A stretch of 64,000 bases of DNA from Cichorium intybus (Eukaryota; Streptophyta; Magnoliopsida; Asterales; Asteraceae). Location: positions 61,216,354 through 61,280,353 of the forward strand of contig CM042011.1 in NCBI GenBank assembly GCA_023525715.1, written 5' to 3'. Both the position numbers and the translations under genes were made by a program. Below the pieces are notes generated by a model, which ran no database searches, was not told the origin of the DNA, and worked only from the letters and a program-made list of their open reading frames with translations. Positions 35,602-46,900 of this stretch are shown here, one piece after another (the stretch's first letter is position 1; every line of letters starts with the position of its first letter).

Positions 35602-36535
35602 TAATAGGGACTCACAAAGAGTATGCTAATACAAAGGTACATAGGTCCGGGATTACCCCATGGGCATCTCGCAAGGAAGGATATTCAGATTCTCAAAATA
35701 TGCCAAAGGATTGGATTTTGAGAAAGGGCTGAAATATTTCCATTAAGATGTCAGAAAGGTTTGGATTCTCAAAATGTGCCATAAGCTCTGGATTTTGTGA
35801 ATAGTCCATAACCGTGTCAAAGCCATTGGGAGTGTCGCTGTTATCTATCTCCATATGTGAGTTACATAATGTTTCTAGGAAACGTCTCTTTTTCATTACA
35901 AAGTGTAATGACTTGGTGTTAAGAAACGGATCGCTATGAAAGACTTAATAAAGATACGGCATGCTCGGGTGGTTATAAACGTCTATGAGATAGATCGAAA
36001 CTCTGCCAAAATGATCTTGATGAGACTCAAGATGCATTGCCCTAGGAAATAGTTTTCTGTCATTGCAAAGTGTAATGATTTGGCATGAGAGATATAAAAG
36101 GTGCAACATACTCACATAATCCATTAACATATATCAGATAGATGATATCATCAGTATAGACCTGGCCATAGTAAGCATGATCTTGATAAGATTCAAGATG
36201 CATGGAAAAGAGTCTCCGAAAGGAAATAGTTATTGAAAATCATGACACAAGGATTATAAGTAATCCTTAGATTCCAAAGGAGTTTGGAATAGGACTGGAT
36301 CGAATCCAACAAGTTTCTTGGATCGATCAGAAGTGTCATGAACATGTCTTGATGACTTAATGCTTAGAGCATAGTGAGTCAGATTCAGGATATGACATGG
36401 CTGGGAATACTTAATGAATTTTGTACATACATGAGAAATCATTGGAAAATGATTAGGGGTGAATGTTGATAACAATTTCAAAAGAGTTTTTAAAATAAGG
36501 ACTTAATTGTTAAAGAATTTCGTTGGCATTCCGAT

Positions 36536-36560
36536 GGAGTGCGTGTGGCTCACCGACACA
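36536..36560 (+). ncRNA. Conserved hairpin, 3' copy 2
   Basis: Stem GTGTGG / CCGACAC with loop CTCA. Confidence 0.5.
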
Positions 36561-37645
36561 TCGTAACACCTCGAAATATTCTTAGGGTGCAGTCATGTGG
36601 ACTAAAGATCCCGAGAACCATGGAAAGTCACAGTACATAGAATGGAGTTGTTAGTGAGAATGACGGTATGACCAAAATTGAAATATCATCGGAAGGATAT
36701 CCGATCGGATGAAGTGTATTAATGTATAACATTTGAATACATAGAAAGAGTGAAAGGTCAAGTAAACATAGATACATAACACGAATTAAATAGTTTAAAA
36801 TGAATCTAGAAACCGATAATAGTTTTATGTAAAATCCGACTTGGTGATTACCTCGTGGAGACTTGGTAATTAGGCAAGAGTAGCCACCAGTCAGATTTTA
36901 TGTTTAATTTTGCATGTTTCACTTCCCGAATAATTTGATTATTCAAAAGTCCACAGTCGCTCATACTTTTCGGGAGTAAGTATGAACGAAGACTGTCGTG
37001 AATTGGTTTGTAGATTGTCTAAGGAGTTAGACATTGCAGTAAGACTGTTACAATGTTCATGAGTGCTTAGAAATAGAGATTTGAGTATTGGATAAACCCG
37101 CGCTCAATAGATTGCTTCATGGATTACATCACGAGCAATGTTGAGACGATAATATCGTATGATCTTGAAGCAGAGACATATGAGTTGAAATTACGAGTCG
37201 GTTGTGCATTGATAATACGTAAACGCATCGGTAACTCGATGTTATAAAACGCATTGTTGTGTACAATTTTGATAAGTAAAAGACACAAGCATATGAGTCG
37301 AAGCTTATTCGTTCCTTGACCCTGATGAGAAACAGATATCTGTAGGCCGCTCGATGATTTTGAAGTTGACTAAAGTGCTGGCCAGCCTGGACTAAATTGA
37401 TGCGTTCAATTAGAAGTCTGAAAGTCATAAGCAGAATCGGAAATCGGGAAATAGAGTATCGGACAGAGATTGATCTCAATCCATGTCTCGTGTCTGAAAA
37501 TATCTTGTTAGACGAAGGATCATATGATCAATTATCTATGGACAGAACTGACTGGGTCAGAGTTCGGCAGCAGTTTCTTGGAAGTTGCAGGTTGTTTATT
37601 AATTAGAAGAAAAATTAAAGTCATAGACTTATCCAAGTGGGAGAC

Positions 37646-38414
37646 TGTTGGATTAGGTGTCTAAGCCATGACTTCATATTTATATTTATCTTGTTAATTG
37701 AAGCAAAGTCTATTTGGGTTGCCCTCATAGCTGGAGGTTAGGATAGAGTTCAGTAGAGTAAAAGGTTGATTTATTAATTGTTTAATAAATCAATAGAATT
37801 AATCGAATGGTTTATTAATATATTTAAGTGTTAATATATTAATTAGAAACTATAACAATTAATTAAGATTTAATCTAGAATTAATTGGATTTAATTCAGT
37901 GATTAAATTAATTAATTAAAAGTGCAGGGACTGGTTTGTATTTATTTAATAATTGAATAAATAACTGGCCAGTGGACAGGGGCCAAAAGTGGCGCCAACT
38001 ATGGAGGCTTCTCCATAGGTGGCGAAACCCTATTAGGGTTTAGAAAAGGCTTGGTCCATTTAGTTAGCAGGCTTGCCCATTTGGAGGCTCCTTAGGGTTT
38101 CAGCTGTAACCCTTGGAGGCTATAAAAGGAGGCACCTGGCCACCCTAAAACCTGCGCCATTTTAACCAAGATTACTCTGCTGGATTGTCTTCTCCATTGC
38201 TTTGGGTGTGACACCATTTGAGGCAGGACACTTGTGCTGCTAGCTTCAAGGATCATAAGATCAAAAGGTTGGTTTTCTCAGTTTTGATCTTTAGAAATAA
38301 TTGTTTCCTTTAGGCTTTAGTTTATTATCTTCATAGAAGAAAACATAGATCTTTTCTGGGGTTGCATGTGAACCATAAGATTTATTTGTTCATTGTTTGC
38401 TAGAAAACCCTTCA
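37646..38414 (+). repeat. 3' LTR of non-autonomous copia element
   Basis: 769 bp, TGTTGGATTAGG...ACCCTTCA, preceded by the polypurine tract. TATAAAAGG at 38121. Followed by ATTAC. Confidence 0.88.
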
Positions 38415-38735
38415 ATTACAAGTGTCTCAACACATCAAAACAAGAGTTTTATACTCAATTCTTAACTAATCATAGGTGATTCTTCACCACAACTCGAAAT
38501 CAACCCAAAACGACCAAATCAACCCATTCAAAATGGCTAGAACAGTAAACCTTACCTTCAAGAAGTGATATATCAAAAATTACAACAATCCTTTGAGTTC
38601 TAGCCTTCCGATTTGGTTTAAAAATGATTGAGGAATATTTTCTAGGGTTTAGAGGGATTTTGGTTCGAGAGAAATCCTTAAAATGACTGAAAATCGTGAT
38701 TAAAAATGGTGGGGTTTGCGCGCAGCACGACCCCT

Positions 38736-39499
38736 TGAAAGGTTTTCCGCAACCATGAACTAAATAACCTAAGTTCACATGCAACCTAGAAAAGATCTAT
38801 GTTTTCTTACTTTGAACATGTAACTAATTCCTAAAGGCCAAACAAAATAACTAAAAGAATAAATCAGAAAAAACTAACCTTTAGTTTTAATCTTGAAGCT
38901 AAGCAGCACAAGTGTCCTGCCTCAAATGAGATCACACCCAGGGAGCCAGAGGGTGGACGAAAATTCCAGAGAGAATTATATAAAAATGAGCAACCATAAT
39001 GAGGCCTAGGGTTCCCTATTTATAGGGAAACAAGAAACCCTAGCCGTCAGCCATTTTCCGGATTATACGTACGCGCGCCACGACCTTTACATTGGCGCGC
39101 CGTGCGCCGCAATTCAACTATTGAATTCGTACGAATATGTACGCGCGTCGCGGCCTTTACATTGGCGCGCCGCGCGCCGCAATTCAACTATTGAATTTGT
39201 ACGACTTTAATCCTTGACTTACTGATTAATCTAATTAATGCCACAGAAATTAATCTAATTAATTCCTGATTAATTATTAATCAATCAATATAGTTTCTAG
39301 TTAATATATTATCACTTTAATATATTAACAAACCATATCTTTTATTTCTATTGATTTATTAATCCCATAATAAACCAACCTTTCTCTCTACCGAACTTTC
39401 TACCAAACCTCCAGCTATGAGGGCAACCCAAATGGACTTTGCTTCTATTAATTAGGTAAATACAAATTATTAGTCATGGCTTAGACACCTAATCCAACA
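38736..39499 (-). repeat. 3' LTR of minus-strand copia element
   Basis: GC-rich words at 39065-39180 lie upstream (minus strand) of TATAAATAG at 39016-39024. Substitutions against the other LTR fall largely in CpG words. Confidence 0.88.
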
Positions 39500-41773
39500 G
39501 TCTCCCACTTGGATAAGTCTATGACTATAATTACCAATTTAACCTCTGATTAATCAGCAACCTGCAGCTTCCTAGAAACTGCTGCCGAACTCTGACCTAG
39601 TCGGTTCTGTCCATAGATAAGTGATCAGATGATCCTCCGTCCAACAAGATATTTTCAGACATGAGACATGGATTGAGATCAATCTCTGTCTGACACACTG
39701 TTTCCCGATTTCCGATTTTGCTTATGACTTTTAGACTTCTAATTGAACGAATCAATTCAGTCCTGGCTGGCCAGCACTTCAGTCAACTTCAAAATCATCG
39801 AGTGGCCAACAGATATCTGTTTCCCGTCAGGGTCAAGGGACGAATAAGCTTCGACTAATATGTTATATCTTTTACCCGACAAATCACTCACAACAGCACG
39901 TTTTATAACATCGAGTTACCGATGCGTTTTCGTACTATCAATGAACAACCGCCTTGCAAATTATAACTCATATCTCTCCACTTTAAGACCATAAGATATT
40001 ATCGTCTCAACATTGCTCGTGATATAATCCATGAAGCAATCTATTGAGCGCGGGTTTATCCAATACTCAAATCTCCATTTCCAAGTACTCATGAACGTTG
40101 CAGCAATCTTATTGCTATGTCTAACTCCTTAGACAATCTACAAACCAATTCATGACAGTCTTCCTTCATACTTACTCCCTAAGAGTATGAACGACTGTAG
40201 ATATTTGAATAATCCAATTATTCAGGAAGTAAAACATGCAAAAGCGAAACATAAAATCTGACTGGCAGCTACTCCTGCTAATTACCAAGTCTCCACGAGG
40301 TAATCACCAAGTCGAATTTATCATAACTATTATCGGTTTCTTATTCTCTTTTAAACTTTCAATTCAAGCCTTTTATATCTATGTCTATGACCTTTTCACT
40401 CCTTTCTATGTATCCAAGTGTCTAACACTTATACATTTTATTGCAGATGACCCTATCGGATACTCTTCCGATGATATCTCAATTTGTCATTTTGTCATTT
40501 TGTCATTCTCTCTCACAACTCCATTCCGGTGATGTGTACCGCGACTGCCCATGGTTCTCGGGTCTTTAATTCACATGACTACACCCTAAGACAATTTCGA
40601 GGTGTCATGATGTGCCGGTGACCCACACGCGCTCCATCAGAAACCAACGAAATTCTTTAACCATGAAGTCCTACATCACCACGTTCTGGTGTAAACAATT
40701 ACTGATTTGAAACTCCTTTCAAATCGTTCACCCTAATCATTTCCCAATGATTTCTCACGTGTGTTCAAAAATCCATTCAGTATTCTCAGCCAGGCAATAT
40801 TCTGAATCCAACTTACAATGCTCTAAGCATTAAGTCATCAGGACATGTTCATAACACTTCTGATTTGTCCAATAGGCTCGAGGAACCTGATGTAATCTCA
40901 TTCCAAGCCCTTTCGGAATCCCAAGATTACCAATAATCCTTGTGTCATGATTTCCGGAAACCATTTCCTTTCAGGGACTCTTTCTTATGCATCTTGAATC
41001 CCATCAAGATCATATTCTCAACGGCTAAGTCAATACTGTCAGTCTCATCTATCTAATAGATGTCTATGAACTACGTGAGCATGCTGCACCTTCTTTGTTT
41101 CTTTCATGCCAATTCATTACACTTTGCAATGACAGGAAACTCCATTCCTGGGGTTATGCATCTTGAATCTTATCAAGATCATATTGGCAGAATTCTGATC
41201 TATCTGATAGATGTTCACAACCACCTGAGTATGTTGTATCTCTTAAAGTCTTTCATAGCGAACCATTTCTTAACACCAAGTCATTACACTTTGTAATGAT
41301 AAGAGACGTTTCCTAGAACCAGTATGTAACCCACATACAATGATAGCAGATAACAACGATACTCCCACTGGCTTTGACACCGTTATATGACTCTTTCAGA
41401 CTATTCACAAAATCCAGAACTTATGGCACATTTTGCGAAACCGAAATCCAAACCTTTCCAACATATTAAAGGAAATCTTTCAGGCTATTCACAAAATTCA
41501 AACCTTTTGGCCTATTTTGAGAATCTGAATATCCTTTCTTGCGAGATGCCCATGGGACGAATCCCGGGGCCGTGTACCTTTTGTAATGGCATGCTCTATG
41601 TGAGTCCCTATTAGTGTGCCGGTAAACCACACACGCTCCACTAACGACTCACACTATGCCACGCAGAATCCTCTCAGATTACATCTTCTATTGAGAGTGC
41701 TTCTCTCAGAATCAATTGCTTGACTCCAAGTGATGACTCATTTAACCAGATGTTCTGTAAGTACATTTCTATG
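39500..41773 (-). other. 3' non-coding part of minus-strand copia element
   Basis: Inverse counterpart of 34900-37645. It holds GGAGCG hairpins at 40611 and 41614, ATCTTGA..TCAAGAT dyads at 40991 and 41160, and TCATTAC dyads at 41114 and 41281. No coding sequence is seen. Confidence 0.7.
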
Positions 41774-42549
41774 TGTTGGATTAGGTGTCTAAGCCATGAC
41801 TAATAATTGGTATTTACCTAATTAATAGAAGCACAGTCCATTTGGGTTGCCCTCATGGCTGGAGGTTTGGTAGAAAATTCGGTAGAGAGAAAGGTTGATT
41901 TATTATGGGATTAATAAATCAACAGGAATTAAATATATAGTTTATTAATATATTAAAGTCATAATATATTAATTAGAAACTATATTAATTAATTAGGAAT
42001 TAATCCAGAATTAATTGGATTTAATTTGGGGATTAAATTAATTAATTAAAGGTGCAGGGACTAAAACTGTAATTATTCAATAGTTGAGTAAGTGACAGTG
42101 TATCAGTGACCAGTGGAAGTCGAAATCCATATATGGGAATATATGAATTTCGAAATTAATAATATAGATAAATAGGATTTGAATTATAAGATAAAAGGTT
42201 TATCTTATTTGAATTCAAAAAGGTTTATCTCTAAGGTTTATCCACTGGCCATTTGGAAACTATAAATAGGGACTCCCAGGCACTGCAAATTCACGCCAAC
42301 TCTCATAAGACTCTCTCTGGTTTTCGATTTCCTCTTCTCCTCTAGCTTGGGTGTGATTTCCATTTGAGGCAGGATATTTTTGCTGCTCAGCTTCCAAGAA
42401 ATAAAGGTTGGTTTTTCTGTTTTGATCTTTAGTTTCTTTTTCTGGCCTCTAGGTTTTTTGTTGTATGTTCAATTAGAAGAAAACATAGATCCTTATAGGT
42501 TGCATGTGAACTTAGGTTATTTAGTTCATGGATTGCTTAAAACCTTTCA
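41774..42549 (+). repeat. 5' LTR of intact copia element
   Basis: Contains TATAAATAG at 42261-42269. The transcript start is expected about 30 bp downstream. Confidence 0.95.
42261..42269 (+). promoter_or_regulatory. TATA box of intact copia LTR
   Basis: TATAAATAG, followed by the CT-rich ACTCTCTCTGG initiator-like region at 42309-42320. Confidence 0.7.
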
Positions 42550-42550
42550 G

Positions 42551-42562
42551 TGGTATCAGAGC
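42551..42562 (+). promoter_or_regulatory. Primer binding site, initiator tRNA-Met type
   Basis: TGGTATCAGAGC begins one base after the LTR end. Confidence 0.92.
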
Positions 42563-43904
42563 CTGTTTTGTTTTCTTGTTGAATTGCTATAACTGTTTTA
42601 GGGTTTAATGCTTCTAAACCCTAATTTAATGAGGATCGACTTTTTGGATTAGGGTTTTGGAAACCCTAATCCCCCCCTTTGGTAATTTCGATTTCTAGCT
42701 ATTAGGGTTTTAGAAGGTTTTCTATTTTTTGGTAACTTTATTTGTTAATTAAAAAGATAACCTTAAACCTATTCCTAAAAATCGAAAATTAAGGGTTTGA
42801 GATAGGTTTTAATTAGTTTGATTAATTTGGATAAACCTATCTTCATTTGAATTAATTTAATTAATTGTTAATTAAAAGATAATTCAAAAGGATTTAAATT
42901 AATTTAAAATTTCGAAAAATTAATAGAAAAATCCAGAAAAATTATTTTAAAATGTTTAAAATATTTAGATTTAATTAATTTAATTAATTGGTAATTAAAA
43001 TTGATTAAATCGATTATAAGGTTTAATTTAATTCAAAATTTAATTGTTAAATTTGGTAAAATTAAAAGATAAACCTTAAATATTTTAAAGGGTTTTAAAA
43101 TACATCTTATATATGTTATTAAAAGTTAATACTATATATATGAGAAAAATTTGGTCAGTCAATTCAATAGTAGGCCTCATTCACGAAGCTGGTCTATAAA
43201 GTGGGTATAAGGAGACTGCCTATAAAATGGTAGTCTAATGGGTGAACACTCTCACCCACCGCTCGCCTGATCAGTGGAGGGTCGTTAGCCGAACAGTTTT
43301 GACAAGGACCACTTAATCATTAAAAGTATAATGATCAAAGTACTAGAACCCTACACAAAAATCCCAATCTAGTTACCTTAGGAAAAATGTGAATTTGATG
43401 CTACCCCATGAAATTGCACATTGCACTTTATGAAATGTTGGTGGAGCGTGTGTGGTTTACCGGCACACCAATGGAGGTTCATAAAGAGTGGCAATGGGTG
43501 TCTCGGGTGTTATCATTGTTGATGGAGCGTGTGTGGTTTACCGGCACATCAATTTGAGATGATAATGGACCCCGAGAGTACCAAGCTAATTTGCATGGTT
43601 ATTCACACCCGGTTTGTGATCCTCGGCATCCCAGTCACAAACGGTGGGGCATATCCGAGATTAAACATGCTATTGAACAGTTCAATAAATCTCATAAGAA
43701 ACTAGGAATTCCATTAATAATAAGATTATTTTTCCGCGGTGGAATCGGCTGAATCGTCATTCGCCTACCTTTATAAAATTTGCTTATAGATTACGGCATC
43801 CCTCTTCTATGTTGCAAATTGTTATAGTTGGATCCTAGCCTTATTTTATATTGGGTTATTATAAGGACCGACAAGTATCTAATTAAACTTACCTTCTTTT
43901 ATAG
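42563..43904 (+). other. Long leader of intact copia element
   Basis: 1.3 kb, very AT-rich to 43160. It then has conserved islands, two hairpins at 43443-43468 (loop TTTA) and 43524-43548 (loop TTTA), and a GTTTGTGA/TCACAAAC hairpin near 43612-43643. The length suggests packaging or translation-control functions, which is inference. Confidence 0.6.
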
Positions 43905-46900
43905 ATGTCTTCTGCTGATCAATCCGCTCCCCAATCAAACTCCAGTGTTCCCTCAATCCTCTCACTGTGTTCCAAGGTTCAATTGAACGGGACAAACTAT
44001 AATGACTGGATTAGAAACATCAAGATGGCTCTGAGGTATGAGAACAAAGAGTATGTTCTCGAGACCGAGCTTGTCGATGTCGACCCCGAAACTGCTACTC
44101 CCGAGGAAATTGCCTCGTACCAAAAACATACTGATGATGCAACCAAAGTGGCCTGCATCATGATCGCCACAATGAACCCTGAATTGCAGAGAATATACGA
44201 AGACTACTGGCCCTATGAGATGCACAAGGAGCTTGCGGAAAAGTTCCGCAAGCAAGAGCGCATCGAGAGGTGCGAGGTGGTCAAGGACTTCACGAACAGC
44301 AAACCCAAAGATGGAGAGTCCATCTGCACTCATGTGCAAAGAATGCAAGGTTACGTGGAGCGGCTTAGAAAGCTTGCGATGCCTGTACCGGAGCAGTTGG
44401 CCGTTGACATAGTGCTTAACTCGCTGCCGAGTTCTTATGACCAGTTCAGGCTGGCTTATCATTTGAACAACAATCAGGCTAATATGACTGAGTTGCATCG
44501 CATGCTTCGAGTAGCTGAGGACGGGATGAAGGGTAAAAGTGTACCCTCGGTTAATCAGCCCGTTCTAGCCATTGGAAGTGGCAAAGGAAAGAAAAGGAAG
44601 GGCCCTCCTAAGCAAAATTGGAGGGAAAAGGTTCAGGCCGGGTCATCCAGTAATGGCTCGAGAACCAAGACTTCCCAAATTCCTTGCGTGGCCAACCCCG
44701 ATGAAGCCAACTGTTTTTACTGCAAAGAAAAGGGCCATTGGAAGAGAAGCTGCCCCAAATACTTGCAGGATGTCAAGGATGGAAAAGTAAAGCCGTCGAC
44801 AGCAGGTATATACACTATCTTTAAAAACTCACCATCTTCTAATTCTTGGGTCCTTGATACAGGATGTGGTTTTCACATTTGTTCTGATATGCAGGGCCTA
44901 AAGGAAAGCAGGGAGGTGGAGCACGGTAGACTGAACTTGATCATGGGCAATAGGAGATCGTCCCCTGTTACCAAGATTGGAGTTTATAGTTTAGTGCTTA
45001 GTAGTGAAGTTTGTATAGATTTATTAGATTGTTGCTATTCGCCAGAAATGGCAAGAAATATTATTTCATTTCACGCATTATTCAGACAAGGATTTCATTT
45101 TTCATTTGATAATAATATTGGATCTATTTCTGTTTTCAAAAATGGTATTTTGAATTTTACTGCTTATCCTTGTGATGGTGTGTATGAAACTGTGAAATGT
45201 GTTGACAATCTAGGACAAAGTGTAAATTATATTGATTCTACTAGTAATGTGGAAAAGGCATGTCTGTGGCATAGTCGCCTCGGGCACATCAGCAAGAAAC
45301 GCATCGCCCAACTCCAAAAGGATGGAGTGTTGGAATCATTCGACCTCAAGTCGGATGATGTATGCGAATCTTGTCTGTTGGGCAAGATGACTAAATCACC
45401 TTTCAAAGGGTCCTTTGAAAGAGGTGAGGGTCTATTGGACATCATTCACACGGATGTGTGTGGTCCATTCAGATCAACCACAAAGGATGGCACGCGGTTC
45501 TACGTGACTTTTACCGACGATTTTAGTAGATACGGTTACATCTACTTGATCAAGCACAAGTCGGACACCTTTGAAAAGTTCAAAGAGTTTAAGAACGAAG
45601 TAGAAAATCAATTAGGCAGGAAGATAAAGATGCTCAGATCCGACAGAGGCGGAGAGTATCTAAGTATCGAGTTCCTAGACTATCTAAAGGAATGCGGAAT
45701 AGTTTCGCAGTTGACACCTCCCAGGACACCACAGTTGAACGGTGTTGCAGAGAGGCGCAACCGAACCCTGTTGGACATGGTTCGTTCCATGATGAGTCGA
45801 GCTTCACTTCCCATTCACTTCTGGGGGTATGCCTTAGAGACTGCCGCCCATATCCTCAATCTTGTCCCAACTAAGAAGGTTGCAAAAACACCTCATGAGA
45901 TGTGGACGGGGAAAGCTCCCTCGTTGGCACATATCAAGGTCTGGGGTTGTGAGGCTTTCGTTAGACGAGAGACTCAAGACAAACTCGCAGACAGAAGCGA
46001 AAGGTGTTTCTTCATTGGTTATCCCAAACAGTCCTTTGGATATCTATTCTACAGACCGAGCGAGGACGTGGTCTTTGTAGCTAGACGAGCAGTCTTTCGA
46101 GAGAGAGAGCTTGTATTCAAAGAGGACAGTGGGAGTACCATTGATCTGGAAGAAATTCAAGAGTCATCAGATGACGCAACCTTAGGAGAAACTAGCAACC
46201 AACATGAAGAAGAAGTTCCTGTTGGTCCGACAGATGTATCCTTACCTCTTAGGCGTTCTGGTAGGGTTAGCATGCCACCCGAGTTTTATGGATTCCATAT
46301 AACTTCGGATGGGGACACATTTGTCAGTGATAGGACACTGATAAATTTGGATGAACCAGCTAACTACCAGGAAGCAGTGGCGGGCCCTGAGTCTGCCAAG
46401 TGGAAAGAGGCCATGGATAGCGAGATCAAGTCCATGTATGACAATCAAGTTTGGAACTTGGTTGACAATGTACCGGGTCGAAAGACAGTCGGGTGCAAAT
46501 GGATCTTCAAGAAGAAGACCGACATGGACGGAAAGGTACACACTTTCAAGGCAAGACTGGTTGCGAAGGGCTTTACTCAAACCCCAGGGGTTGACTATGA
46601 CGAGACCTTCTCACCAGTAGCTAAGATAAAGTCTATTAGGATTATGCTGGCCATAGCTGCATTTCATGACTATGAAATTTGGCAGATGGACGTCAAAACC
46701 GCTTTCCTTAATGGGAAGTTGACTGAGGATGTTTACATGAATCAGCCAGAGGGTTTTGTCGATGCAAAGTATCCTAATAAGGTGTGTAAGCTTGAGAGAT
46801 CAATCTACGGATTGAAGCAAGCTTCTCGCAGCTGGAATCTTTGTTTCCATGAGAAAGTCAAAGAGTTTGGTTTCTCTAGGAGCGAGGATGAGTCCTGCGT

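Larger units (their letters stand above)
33810..37645 (+). other. 3.8-kb non-coding 3' half of non-autonomous copia element
   Basis: No integrase, RT or RNase H is present. Instead there are direct repeats (about 94-bp units at 34197-34450; a FAR-type duplication at 35675-35830; a 165-bp duplication at about 35893-36199) and short perfect hairpins described separately. The last 700 bp (about 36930-37645) match the 3' region of the intact element at 48050-48774, ending in the AAGTGGGAGAC polypurine tract. Confidence 0.7.
24488..38414 (+). mobile_element. Composite Athila-derived / copia unit
   Basis: The block is LTR (24488-25587), internal region, LTR (29948-31047), a second truncated internal copy to 31560, then a 5'-truncated copia LTR (31561-31733), copia leader and gag-like gene, and a full copia LTR (37646-38414). 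The duplication ATTAC occurs just before the left end (24483-24487) and just after the right end (38415-38419). The fusion point at 31558-31561 lies in GCTA, present in both parental sequences. Confidence 0.7.
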
